A stretch of 64,000 nt of DNA, taken from assembly GCA_964637365.1 (NCBI GenBank), contig CAZWWH010000006.1:22810-86809 (forward strand), given 5' to 3'. This document shows positions 25,661 through 33,661 of this stretch, one piece after another. Both the position numbers and the translations under genes were made by a program. Within the stretch, counting starts at the first letter, position 1, and every line of letters starts with the position of its first letter. The notes under the pieces were generated by a model. That model was not told the origin of the DNA, did no database searches, and saw only the letters and a program-made list of their open reading frames with translations. This DNA is from Cryptoclostridium sp964637365 (GTDB lineage Bacteria; Bacillota; Dehalobacteriia; UBA7702).

Positions 25661-26688
25661 AAGAGGCTCCTTTCAATCACCGCTAAGGCTTCTTTCAGCT
25701 CCATGCCCGTGACGGAAAAGTCGGGTTGTAGTTTGTCGCTTTTTTCCGAAGCGGAGATTAGAATTCCATTTTGGGTAAAGGCGTCACGGTTTAACATCAC
25801 ACTTTGATAATCGGCTCCAATGACTACGCCGTTTTGTTTGCCCATGGCTTCGGGGAAGCTATCGTACAAAAACTTTCGTTTTAAGACATAAGCCACCCGC
25901 TCCGCCAAACGCATATTGTCGATGATGACTAAATTGGAAAAATCCGCCCGCATTTTGCGGTAGACTTCTTCGCCCTTTTCCGGGGGAATGGGATGGCCCT
26001 GAAATAATTCCGCAGCGCAGCGGGCCTGTTCCACCAGCATAGGAAGACCGTTGGAGCAAGGAAGTTTGCGCTTTTTGGCCTGTAAAAGAAAGGCTGTGGA
26101 CAGGGGATTGTAAATGACGTCCAAAACCCCTTCTAAATGGGTGAAGTCCTCTAAATGAACCAGCAGTTCCCCATTGTTTGGGAACATTCCCACCGGGGTG
26201 GCGTTGACGAGGATTTCAGCGTCCAGATAGCAGCTGCGGTCTTCGTAACGAACCCCTTCATAGAGAGAGACCGTCACCACTTCTCTGGCTTTTTGGTCTT
26301 TGGCCGCGGCTCTGGCCATGATACCGGTTCCACCGTCACCGAGGATGACGACCTTTTTCCCCGCTAAGGAAATGCCGGCTTTTTTCGCCATATGCAGAAA
26401 GCCGAGGTAGTCGGTGTTATCGCCAAACAAGGTGCCATCATGACGGCGTACCAGAGTATTGACGCTGCCGATATCCTTGGCTCTTGGGGAAATTTCATCG
26501 CAAAAGGGAATTACCGCTTTTTTGTAAGGAATGGTGACGTTTAAACCAATATATTCGCCGTTTTTGATAAAACCCTCCAACTCATCGGGGGCCAGACTTT
26601 TTAATTCATAGTCATTGTTGCCGAACATTTTGTGAATAGCCGGGGAGAAGCTGTGACCCAGCTTTTCCCCGATTAAACCGTATTTCAT
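25657..26688 (-). CDS. aroE: Shikimate dehydrogenase with a degenerate shikimate-kinase-like tail
   Basis: Residues 1-255 of 343 are a normal AroE: GHSFSPAIHKMFG, NVTIPYKK with the catalytic Lys, GDNTDYLG with the Asp, and NADP-binding LGDGGTGIMARA. It reduces 3-dehydroshikimate to shikimate. The last 90 or so residues are extra. They align by eye with a shikimate kinase: NLVIIDNM then RLAERVAYVLKRKFLYDS, and NGVVIGADYQSVMLNRDAF where a kinase has ATGGG followed by R-N-R. The P-loop GxxGxGKS is missing and the GGG motif is lost, so the tail cannot be an active kinase. No aroK lies in this operon. The alignment is visual inference. Confidence 0.9.
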   Translation of the reverse strand: MKYGLIGEKLGHSFSPAIHKMFGNNDYELKSLAPDELEGFIKNGEYIGLNVTIPYKKAVIPFCDEISPRAKDIGSVNTLVRRHDGTLFGDNTDYLGFLHMAKKAGISLAGKKVVILGDGGTGIMARAAAKDQKAREVVTVSLYEGVRYEDRSCYLDAEILVNATPVGMFPNNGELLVHLEDFTHLEGVLDVIYNPLSTAFLLQAKKRKLPCSNGLPMLVEQARCAAELFQGHPIPPEKGEEVYRKMRADFSNLVIIDNMRLAERVAYVLKRKFLYDSFPEAMGKQNGVVIGADYQSVMLNRDAFTQNGILISASEKSDKLQPDFSVTGMELKEALAVIERSLL

Positions 26689-26701
26689 GATGTCGCTCCT
26701 T

Positions 26702-27844
26702 TCAGCAGATCTCCGTATAGCTTCCCAAGTAAGAGAACTGTGGAAGTTCGCTTTCCAGTTGACATAATAATTTTAGGACATCCTCTGAGTAGCAGGAAGC
26801 GTCGATATCAAAATAAAACATGAATTCAAAATCTTTCCCGGGAATGGGGCGGCTCTCCAACTTTGTGAGGTTCAGTCCCAAGGAGGAAAAGCGGGTGATA
26901 ACCCTGTAAAGGGAACCTGGGCTGTGGGGTACCGTCAGCATTAGGCTGATTTTGTCAGCACCGGGATAGATTTCCAAATCCTTGGTGATACAGATGAAAC
27001 GGGTGAAATTGCTGCCGTTGTCCTGGATGTTTTCTCCCAAGATATTAAGGCCGTAAAGGGAACCGCAGTAAACCGAGGAAATGGCGGCGATATCATTCCT
27101 CGGCGATTCTGCCACCATCCGTGCGGCGGTTGCGGTGTTTTCGCAAAGGGTAATTTTGATTTCAGGCATTTGTTTTAGGAAATTATAGCATTGGGAAATG
27201 GCTTGTTCATGGGAGACGATTTCCTTGATGTTTTCCATGACCACGCCTTTTTTGGCCAGCAATGCGTGGTCAACTTTGAGGCGTAAGCTTTTTACAATGT
27301 AGAATTTGTATTTTTTCATCAAGTCATAGACTTCGTTGACAGAACCTGCGGTACTGTTTTCAATGGGCAAAATGCCGTAGCGGCAAAGTCCCTGTTCCAC
27401 CCCTTGAAATACTCCCTCAAATTCCTGGAAGTACATGATATTGGGAATGTTGAACATCTTGTCGCAGGCAATTTGTGAATAAGCGCCCTCAGCGCCCTGG
27501 CAGGCCACAGTGGCCTTGGTGGGAAACATCCGGGGCGTTGTTTCAATGGCCTTGTTGATTTCCTGTTCCATGGCGGGGTCCGGGTTAATGAAACGGTTTT
27601 GATAGGCGCGGCTCAAATCGAAAAGCATGTTGAACAGCGCTTTGCTGTATCCGGCGTATTCTTCGTTGACGCCGTTTGCGATCCGGTTGATGATTTCCCG
27701 TTCTCTGGTGCGGTTCACAGCCGGCAGTTTGTTGTCATATTTATATGTACCGATTTCTCTGGCCAAATCCATGCGTTTTTCAAAAAGCTTCGCCATTTGG
27801 TCGTCGATAATGTCAATTTGTTCTCGAGCTTCGTTGAGATCCAT
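26702..27844 (-). CDS. pheA: Bifunctional chorismate mutase / prephenate dehydratase (P-protein)
   Basis: The 380-residue protein has an N-terminal AroQ-type chorismate mutase (residues 1-88, REQIDIIDDQMAKLFEKRM, YKYDNKLPAVNRTRE), a prephenate dehydratase domain (about 105-290, QGAEGAYSQIA, GILPIENSTAGSV) and a C-terminal ACT domain with SPGSLYRVI and ESRP, the phenylalanine-binding elements. It makes phenylpyruvate from chorismate and is expected to be feedback inhibited by Phe. The stop-start spacing to aroC is one base. Prephenate is shared with TyrA of the same operon. Confidence 0.95.
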   Translation of the reverse strand: MDLNEAREQIDIIDDQMAKLFEKRMDLAREIGTYKYDNKLPAVNRTREREIINRIANGVNEEYAGYSKALFNMLFDLSRAYQNRFINPDPAMEQEINKAIETTPRMFPTKATVACQGAEGAYSQIACDKMFNIPNIMYFQEFEGVFQGVEQGLCRYGILPIENSTAGSVNEVYDLMKKYKFYIVKSLRLKVDHALLAKKGVVMENIKEIVSHEQAISQCYNFLKQMPEIKITLCENTATAARMVAESPRNDIAAISSVYCGSLYGLNILGENIQDNGSNFTRFICITKDLEIYPGADKISLMLTVPHSPGSLYRVITRFSSLGLNLTKLESRPIPGKDFEFMFYFDIDASCYSEDVLKLLCQLESELPQFSYLGSYTEIC

Positions 27845-27845
27845 A

Positions 27846-28931
27846 TTATTTCTTCCCTTCCATGAGATAATCTAATAAAGTGACTGCCATCACAGCCTCC
27901 ACCACGGGGACGGCCCTTGGCACGATGCAGGGGTCATGACGGCCTTCAATGGCTAACTCCTGTTGGGTTTTGTCGTTGAGATTTACGCTTTGCTGCGTCT
28001 GCCCAATGGATGGTGTGGGCTTGATGGCCACTCGCATGATAATGGGCATTCCTGTGGAAATACCGCCGATGATGCCGCCATGATGATTGGTTTTTGTTTT
28101 TAGGATTTCGCCGTCATAGTAATAAGCATCGTTGTGTTGGGAACCCAGCTTTGTGGCCGCCTCAAACCCCATACCGAATTCCACTCCGCGCACCGCTGGA
28201 ATGCCAAAGACCGCTTTGGCCAGGGCATTTTCCAAACCGTCGAACATAGGATCGCCGATGCCTGGAGGCATACCAATGGCGCAGCCCTCAATGACGCCGC
28301 CAACGGAATCCTGCTGTTCTTTGGCCAGCATGATTTTGGCAATCATGGTATCTCCAATGTTAGAGCTGTTGACGGGAAACTCCATTTTCGCGGGAAAATC
28401 TAAATCCTCTTTGGTGACGTGAACCGGGTCAAAGGGTTTGTCTTGAATGCCGCCAATCGCGGCGATGTGACTGCCGATATAGACGCCTTTTCTTGCCAAA
28501 ATATCTTTGCAAATGGCCCCGGCAAAGCAGAACGGCGCCGTGAGCCGTCCGCTGAAATGGCCGCCGCCCCGGTAATCCTCAAAACCCTCGTAGCGCAAAC
28601 GAGCGGGATAGTCGGCATGTGAGGGGCGGGGGACATCTTTTGTCTTTTCGTAGTCCTTAGAGCGGGTGTTGGTATTTTCAATGATGGCGGTCAGCGGCGC
28701 GCCGCAGGTTTTACCGTTGAACACTCCGGACAAAATGCGGGGAGTGTCGGCTTCCCTGCGCGGAGTGGACCAGGGCGTTTTCCCCGGTGCCCGTCGTGCC
28801 ATGAATTCCGCGATACGGCTTTCATCCACCGTTTCCCCAACAGGCAGACCGTCGATAACGATGCCGATGGCCTCGGAATGGGACTGGCCGAAGACCGTGC
28901 ATTTGATATGTTTACCGAATTCAGAGGACAT
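27846..28931 (-). CDS. aroC: Chorismate synthase
   Basis: The 361-residue protein carries the chorismate synthase signatures FGQSHSEAIGIVIDGLP, RRAPGKTPWSTPRREAD and RYEGFEDYRGGGHFSGR, and ends with the FMN-binding-type segment DPCIVPRAVPVVEAV. It forms chorismate from EPSP and needs reduced FMN. The ATG at 28931 is preceded by TTAGGAGGAAAAAGC, and the gene overlaps aroA by 11 bases. Confidence 0.95.
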   Translation of the reverse strand: MSSEFGKHIKCTVFGQSHSEAIGIVIDGLPVGETVDESRIAEFMARRAPGKTPWSTPRREADTPRILSGVFNGKTCGAPLTAIIENTNTRSKDYEKTKDVPRPSHADYPARLRYEGFEDYRGGGHFSGRLTAPFCFAGAICKDILARKGVYIGSHIAAIGGIQDKPFDPVHVTKEDLDFPAKMEFPVNSSNIGDTMIAKIMLAKEQQDSVGGVIEGCAIGMPPGIGDPMFDGLENALAKAVFGIPAVRGVEFGMGFEAATKLGSQHNDAYYYDGEILKTKTNHHGGIIGGISTGMPIIMRVAIKPTPSIGQTQQSVNLNDKTQQELAIEGRHDPCIVPRAVPVVEAVMAVTLLDYLMEGKK

Positions 28932-30210
28932 TGCTTTTTCCTCCTAACCGTTGATAATCCTCAAAAAATGTGGGGTAGCTTTTGGATACTGCCTCCGCGC
29001 CCTCTACGGTAATATCTCCTTGGGAGGCCAATGCGGCGATGGACATGGACATTACAATGCGGTGATCGTTAAACCCGGAGACCTTGCCGCCTTGAAGGGG
29101 GGTGCCTCCGTGGATGATGAGGCCGTCCTCCAGTTCCTCCACGCTGCCGCCCACGGCATTTAAGCACTGGCTCATGGCGGCTAAACGGTCGCATTCTTTA
29201 ATGCGAAGCCGCTTGGCGTTGATAATTTTCGTGGTGCCTTGGGCCGTAGCGGCCAAAACCGATAAAATTGGCACCAGGTCGGGAATTTCCTTGGCGTCAA
29301 TGGTAATGCCGTGGAGAGGAGCGGGGCTCACAGTGATGCTGTGCTCTGTTCGTTCTACCTTGGCCCCCATAGCTTCCACCAAATCTGCCATGGCTTTATC
29401 ACCTTGATGGGATTGAAAATCGAGATTTTTCACGGTGACAGTGCCGCTGATAGCCCCGGCGCCCAGCCAAAAGGCGGCGTTGGACCAGTCGCCTTCCACT
29501 GTTACGGCTTTGGGGGAGCGGTATTGCTGTCGTCCCGGGATATGATAGTCATTCCCTTCTTTGCGGACTTTGATGCCAAATTGAGATAAGGTTGCCAAAG
29601 TCATGTTGATATATGCTTCGGATTCCGGTTTGGAGGTAAGATGAATCACGCTGTCACTCAACAGTAAGGGCAGGGCGAAAAGAAGCCCCGAAACGTACTG
29701 GGAGCTGACATCTCCCGGCAGCGTAAAGGTTCCTCCGTGAAGCTGACCAGAAACGGTAATGGGAAGCGTTTCCCCTTTGCAGATACCACCATGGCGGAGG
29801 ATTTCCGAACGCAGGGGCTCCATGGGACGTTGGGGCAACTTGCCGTGGCCCATAAATGTAAAACCGTTGCTGCCCAAAGCGGCGGCAACGGGAAAAAGAA
29901 AGCGCAATGTAGAGCCGCTTTCGCCGCAGTCCAACGTTGCGGTGGCGGGCATTTCGTCAATGGGGGAGATGGTCAGGTGTGTGTTATCGGACCTTTGGCT
30001 CCATTGGGCCCTTGCGCCCCATTGGGCCCTTGCGCCCATGGCCGTGACCACCCGTAACGTGGCTTCCATATCCTTGGACCAGGTGTTCAGAGTGATGACT
30101 GTAGGAGCGTCGGCCAAGGCCGCGCAAATCAGGATCCGATGGCCGTCGGATTTGGAGGCGATGGCACTTAACGTGCCGCTGAGTTTCGTTGGTGAGATGA
30201 TTCTATCCAT
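28921..30210 (-). CDS. aroA: EPSP synthase (3-phosphoshikimate 1-carboxyvinyltransferase)
   Basis: The 429-residue protein starts MDRIISPTKLSGTLS and has the shikimate-3-phosphate binding SKSDGHR, the PEP-loop-like CGESGSTLRFLFP, GDVSSQYVSG, and the C-terminal KECDRLAAM and NDHRIVM motifs. It joins PEP to shikimate-3-phosphate. The start is set at 30210, which leaves five bases after aroB; the longer frame to 30282 would lie in aroB. Residues 59-70 read GARAQW twice, the product of a perfect 18-bp tandem duplication (30001-30036), which lengthens a loop early in the first domain. Confidence 0.94.
   Translation of the reverse strand: MDRIISPTKLSGTLSAIASKSDGHRILICAALADAPTVITLNTWSKDMEATLRVVTAMGARAQWGARAQWSQRSDNTHLTISPIDEMPATATLDCGESGSTLRFLFPVAAALGSNGFTFMGHGKLPQRPMEPLRSEILRHGGICKGETLPITVSGQLHGGTFTLPGDVSSQYVSGLLFALPLLLSDSVIHLTSKPESEAYINMTLATLSQFGIKVRKEGNDYHIPGRQQYRSPKAVTVEGDWSNAAFWLGAGAISGTVTVKNLDFQSHQGDKAMADLVEAMGAKVERTEHSITVSPAPLHGITIDAKEIPDLVPILSVLAATAQGTTKIINAKRLRIKECDRLAAMSQCLNAVGGSVEELEDGLIIHGGTPLQGGKVSGFNDHRIVMSMSIAALASQGDITVEGAEAVSKSYPTFFEDYQRLGGKSNVL
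30001..30036. repeat. 18-bp perfect tandem duplication inside aroA
   Basis: CCATTGGGCCCTTGCGCC occurs twice in direct succession (30001-30018, 30019-30036). The unit is a multiple of three, so the frame is kept. Confidence 0.95.
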
Positions 30211-30215
30211 AAAAT

Positions 30216-31274
30216 TTAAGATTCTCCGATGGGTTTCAAAAATGTTTGCATATCGTCTACGGCAACAGGATGGAGAAAACATTCCCCAATGGTTTTCGGT
30301 ATGACGAATTTAATGATGTCGCCGCTACGTTTTTTATCGTTTTTCATGATATTGATAAGTTGTTTTACGGGATAGGGACTATGAATTGGCAGACGGTGCT
30401 TTTTCAGTACCTCTGTGATAGGTCCTTCGCAGTCCTCATCGGAAAGCCCGCTGTCCTTTGCCACCTTCGCCATAAGCGCCATGCCGATGGCAACGGCATG
30501 GCCATGGGTAATGTCAAAATGACTTTCCTTTTCAATGGCATGGCCCAAAGTATGGCCAAGATTTAGAAGTTGGCGGGAGCCCCGGTCGAATTCATCCTCT
30601 TGCACCAGCCGCTGCTTGATGGTGAGACAATGGGCAATGATGGTTTCCATCTGTTCCCAGAGATCCTCTTCACGCAAAATACGAAAAAGCTCCGTGTCTC
30701 CCAACACACCGTATTTTACCGCTTCGGCAATGCCATCGGAAAAACGGTCATAGACCTGGGTTTTTAAGGTTTCATAGTCGCACCATACCAGGGAAGGTTG
30801 ATAAAATGCCCCTGCTAGGTTCTTTCCGGCTTTGAGATTGACGGCGGTTTTGCCGCCTACCGAGGAATCAATGGCAGCCAAAAAGGTGGTGGGCACTTGG
30901 ATATAGGGAATTCCCCGCAAGTAGGAGGCCGCTGCGAAGCCCGCCATATCGCCTACCACACCACCGCCTAAGGCTACGATGATGTCGCTGCGGGTTAGCT
31001 GTTCCTCTGCCAGAAATTCCAGAATTTCGCCGTAAGTGGAGAGCTTTTTGGAATGCTCTCCGTTGGGGAAGGTAAAGGTTGCAACGGTAAAGCCTGCTTG
31101 CTCCAAAGAATATTTGGTGCGGGAGAGATAAAGGCCCGCTACCATATCGTCGGTGATAACAGCGACTTTACAAGGTTGAAACCGCTCCGCCGCAGCTTTT
31201 CCTAAATCGTCAAGGATGTCGTTTCCAATATATATATTATAAGGGATATGGGTGTTAATGGTCAAGGTTCTCAT
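30216..31274 (-). CDS. aroB: 3-dehydroquinate synthase
   Basis: The 352-residue protein has NGEHSKKLSTYGEIL, ALGGGVVGDMAGFAAASYLRG (core GGGVVGDMAGF), QVPTTFLAAIDSSVGGKTAVN and the metal-binding LNLGHTLGHAIE, all typical of AroB. It makes 3-dehydroquinate from DAHP using NAD. The start overlaps the tyrA stop by four bases, so translation is coupled. Confidence 0.95.
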   Translation of the reverse strand: MRTLTINTHIPYNIYIGNDILDDLGKAAAERFQPCKVAVITDDMVAGLYLSRTKYSLEQAGFTVATFTFPNGEHSKKLSTYGEILEFLAEEQLTRSDIIVALGGGVVGDMAGFAAASYLRGIPYIQVPTTFLAAIDSSVGGKTAVNLKAGKNLAGAFYQPSLVWCDYETLKTQVYDRFSDGIAEAVKYGVLGDTELFRILREEDLWEQMETIIAHCLTIKQRLVQEDEFDRGSRQLLNLGHTLGHAIEKESHFDITHGHAVAIGMALMAKVAKDSGLSDEDCEGPITEVLKKHRLPIHSPYPVKQLINIMKNDKKRSGDIIKFVIPKTIGECFLHPVAVDDMQTFLKPIGES

Positions 31275-32107
31275 AAAGGATCCACCATTTCTTTTCGTTC
31301 TCGTCCTTCCTTCAATAACTGACGGAGGGTATCTGCTTTTTTGTTACGGATGGCGTCGGCGTATTCTTCTAAATGGCCGATGATGGTCTCAATTTCTGTG
31401 AGAAGATGGTCGCCGTTTTCCAGAAACAGTTCCGTCCACATCACTTCCTCCAGCCGGGCCACACGGGTAAGGTCTTTAAAGCTGCCAGCGGAAAAACCGT
31501 TGTGAACCACGGCGCCGGGGCTTTTCACATAGGCGTTGGATACCACATGGGCCAGCTGAGAGGTATAAGCGATATTTTTATCGTGATTGTCGGCGGTGGT
31601 GATTTCAATATGGCCAAAACCAATGGTCAGAAAAAACTCGCCGATGCGGTCAACAATGTAACGGGGAGTATCCTCATGGGGCGTCAGTATCATGGAAGCT
31701 CCCTGGTACAGCCTGGGGGTAGCATTTTTGTAGCCCGCTACCTCCATGCCGGCCATAGGATGGCCGCCGATAAAGGTAAAGCCGTGTTTTTGGGCCACAG
31801 GCCGTAAAGCGTCGCAGACATATCGTTTCACGCCGCATCCGTCCACCACCACTGTATCCCCGCTGATATGGGGAGCGATGTTTGTGATATATTCCACCGC
31901 AGCTTCGGGATAAATGGCGATGAAAATAATATCGCACTGAGGGATGGTGGTTTCATCAAGCTTTGCGGTGATGACGCCGTCTCTGATGGCATTTTGGAGT
32001 ATCTCTTCGGAGCAGTCTGCGCCGAAGATTTGGTCTTTACGATATGCTTTGATGGCTTTGGCCACGGAGCCGCCGATGAGCCCCAGGCCAATGATACCGA
32101 TGTTCAT
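31271..32107 (-). CDS. tyrA: Prephenate dehydrogenase
   Basis: The 278-residue protein starts with the NAD-binding IGIIGLGLIGGSVAKAIK, contains GGHPMAGMEVAGY with the active-site His region, and has the all-helical C-terminal domain with YTSQLAHVVSNAYV and GSFKDLTRVA. It makes 4-hydroxyphenylpyruvate. Unlike many Bacillota homologues it lacks a C-terminal ACT domain, so feedback control may reside in the DAHP synthase and in the leader. AAAGGCGG precedes the ATG. Confidence 0.94.
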   Translation of the reverse strand: MNIGIIGLGLIGGSVAKAIKAYRKDQIFGADCSEEILQNAIRDGVITAKLDETTIPQCDIIFIAIYPEAAVEYITNIAPHISGDTVVVDGCGVKRYVCDALRPVAQKHGFTFIGGHPMAGMEVAGYKNATPRLYQGASMILTPHEDTPRYIVDRIGEFFLTIGFGHIEITTADNHDKNIAYTSQLAHVVSNAYVKSPGAVVHNGFSAGSFKDLTRVARLEEVMWTELFLENGDHLLTEIETIIGHLEEYADAIRNKKADTLRQLLKEGRERKEMVDPL

Positions 32108-32125
32108 GAGGATATGCCGCCTTTC

Positions 32126-33136
32126 TTATTTTTGAGCCTGAATCAGAGGGAGCAAAGTGCGAATCTGCCCCATCAATTCATCAAAGGCTTCGGGAGTCAG
32201 GGATTGGGGACCGTCGCAAAGGGCATGAGCAGGGTCGTTGTGGACTTCGATGATCAATCCGTCGGCACCGGCCGCTACTGCTGCCAAGGACAGAGGTTTT
32301 ACCAAACGAGCCATTCCAGCGGCATGACTGGGGTCGATGATAACGGGAAGGTGCGTCAGCTCTTTCAAAACGGGAACAGCGGAAATATCTAAGGTATTTC
32401 TGGTGTAGGTTTCAAAGGTACGGATGCCGCGTTCACAAAGAATGACATTTTGATTTCCGCCAGCCAAAATGTATTCGGCGCTCATGAGTAATTCCTGAAT
32501 GGTGCTGGAAAGACCACGTTTCAGCAGGATGGGCTTATCAACCTTACCCAGTTTTTTTAGAAGTTCGAAGTTTTGCATATTTCTGGCGCCAACTTGAATG
32601 ACATCGACGTTTTCAAACATGGGAAGATGGGAAGCGTCCATAATTTCCGTTACAATGGGAAGACCGGTGGCCGCTTTGGCTTTTTCTAAAAGTTCCAAGC
32701 CTTCCCCGCGGAGTCCCTGGAAAGCATAGGGCGAAGTGCGGGGTTTGAAGGCTCCGCCCCGGAGCATTCCTGCGCCGGAGGCCTTGACGCTTTTGGCAAT
32801 GCCAGTGAGCTGTTCTTCTGATTCTACGGAGCAAGGCCCCGCGATAACTTGGAAGTTGCCGCCGCCGATTTTGATATCGCCAATTTCTACCACAGTGTCA
32901 TCGGGATGAAATTTGCGGTTGGCATTTTTGTAGGGTTCTTGGATTCGTTTGACGTCTTCTACAATATCAAGACCGTTCAGCAGATCGATATCCACGGCAG
33001 TGGTGTCGCCGATGAGACCTAAGATGGTTTGAAATTTCCCTTTGACCAGATGGGTTTCCAGGCCCAGGCTTTTGAGCCATTCCATCAAATGTTCGATTTG
33101 TTGCTGCTCGGTGTTTCTTTTCAAGAGTAAGATCAT
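32126..33136 (-). CDS. aroF: 3-deoxy-7-phosphoheptulonate (DAHP) synthase, type I-beta
   Basis: The 336-residue protein has an N-terminal ferredoxin/ACT-like regulatory domain of about 70 residues, then the KDO8P/DAHP synthase barrel with VIAGPCSVES, GAFKPRTSPYAFQGL, LKRGLSSTIQELL and IDPSHAAG. It condenses PEP and erythrose-4-phosphate, the first committed step. I choose the ATG at 33136 because GGAGGTAATTATC precedes it; the longer frame to 33229 reads through the terminator. It is the first structural gene of the operon, behind a Tyr/Phe leader peptide and terminator. Confidence 0.94.
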   Translation of the reverse strand: MILLLKRNTEQQQIEHLMEWLKSLGLETHLVKGKFQTILGLIGDTTAVDIDLLNGLDIVEDVKRIQEPYKNANRKFHPDDTVVEIGDIKIGGGNFQVIAGPCSVESEEQLTGIAKSVKASGAGMLRGGAFKPRTSPYAFQGLRGEGLELLEKAKAATGLPIVTEIMDASHLPMFENVDVIQVGARNMQNFELLKKLGKVDKPILLKRGLSSTIQELLMSAEYILAGGNQNVILCERGIRTFETYTRNTLDISAVPVLKELTHLPVIIDPSHAAGMARLVKPLSLAAVAAGADGLIIEVHNDPAHALCDGPQSLTPEAFDELMGQIRTLLPLIQAQK

Positions 33137-33196
33137 GATAATTACCTCCATAAATAAAAATATAAAATAGAAATATGAAAATGAATTCAGGGTAAC

Positions 33197-33225
33197 AAAA
33201 AAACCGCAGCGTGTCTGCTGCGGTT
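33197..33225 (-). terminator. Attenuator terminator of the aro operon
   Basis: On the minus strand AACCGCAGC (33225-33217) pairs with GCTGCGGTT (33210-33202) around a six-base loop, followed by seven T. It stands between the leader peptide and aroF, so it must be bypassed for expression. Confidence 0.85.
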
Positions 33226-33257
33226 CCAATCCTTAAAAGATACTAAGAACTCACTAT

Positions 33258-33350
33258 TTATGCTGCAGCGAAACACGACGAATAAACTTTACCATAAAAG
33301 TAGGTAAAGTAAAAGTAGCCGTATTCAGCTGTGGCATTAAGATGAGCCAT
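33258..33350 (-). CDS. Tyr/Phe-rich leader peptide of the aro operon (attenuation)
   Basis: The 30-codon frame begins ATG at 33350, eight bases after AAGGAG, and ends TAA at 33258. From codon 9 it reads EYGYFYFTYFYGKVYSS, giving six Tyr (10, 12, 14, 17, 19, 23) and, with codon 27, four Phe. This is far above chance and mirrors the end products of the operon. A perfect 8-bp inverted repeat (33287-33294 with 33303-33310) lies within the Tyr/Phe codons, and the intrinsic terminator follows at 33225-33197. I infer ribosome-mediated transcription attenuation: stalling at uncharged Tyr/Phe codons would favour read-through. The competing antiterminator pairing I can see is only five bp (GCTGC at 33269-33265 with GCAGC of the terminator), so its exact form is open. 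Confidence 0.85.
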   Translation of the reverse strand: MAHLNATAEYGYFYFTYFYGKVYSSCFAAA

Positions 33351-33380
33351 GGTAGTTTCTCCTTGTTTCAGATTGCATTT

Positions 33381-33409
33381 ATAATAGCACAATGCTTTTC
33401 ATTTGTAAA
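33381..33409 (-). promoter_or_regulatory. Promoter of the aro operon
   Basis: On the minus strand TTTACA (33409-33404), a 17-base spacer and TATTAT (33386-33381) each match five of six consensus positions. Transcription would begin near 33374, just ahead of the leader peptide. Confidence 0.75.
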
Positions 33410-33438
33410 GTAGAATATTTGGAAAAATTTTGTTAAAT

Positions 33439-33609
33439 TTATTTTTCCCTATCTTGAGATAATAGTGCTAATCTATGGTAGTGTGCATCGTCTTTTACGC
33501 ATACTACCACATCGGGTTTGTACTCTTTGATGTATCCCCAAGCGCCGAATTTTTCGTAATAACGAAAATCTACAATATAGTAAAGAAAATTTAAAATTAC
33601 AATAGTAGA
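33439..33609 (-). pseudogene. Gene remnant: C-terminal fragment of an unidentified protein
   Basis: A 56-codon minus-strand frame without any start codon ends at 33439. Its translation contains VDFRYYEKFGAWGYIKEYKP, then DVVVCVKDDAHYHRL, which looks like real protein (alternating aromatic, charged and beta-strand residues) rather than noise. It may be the tail of a SGNH/DHHW-type acetyltransferase-associated protein, but that is a low-confidence guess. It lies between the pdxT terminator and the aro promoter. Confidence 0.4.
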
Positions 33610-33611
33610 TT

Positions 33612-33650
33612 AAAAAACCGGGGTAAAAAATTCTTACCTCGGTTCTTTTT
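33612..33650. terminator. Terminator after pdxT
   Basis: ACCGGGGTAA-type arm (33617-33626) pairs with TTACCTCGGT (33634-33643, one mismatch), followed on the minus strand by a run of T; a T-run also lies on the plus side. Confidence 0.7.
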
Positions 33651-33661
33651 ATAGAATGAAC

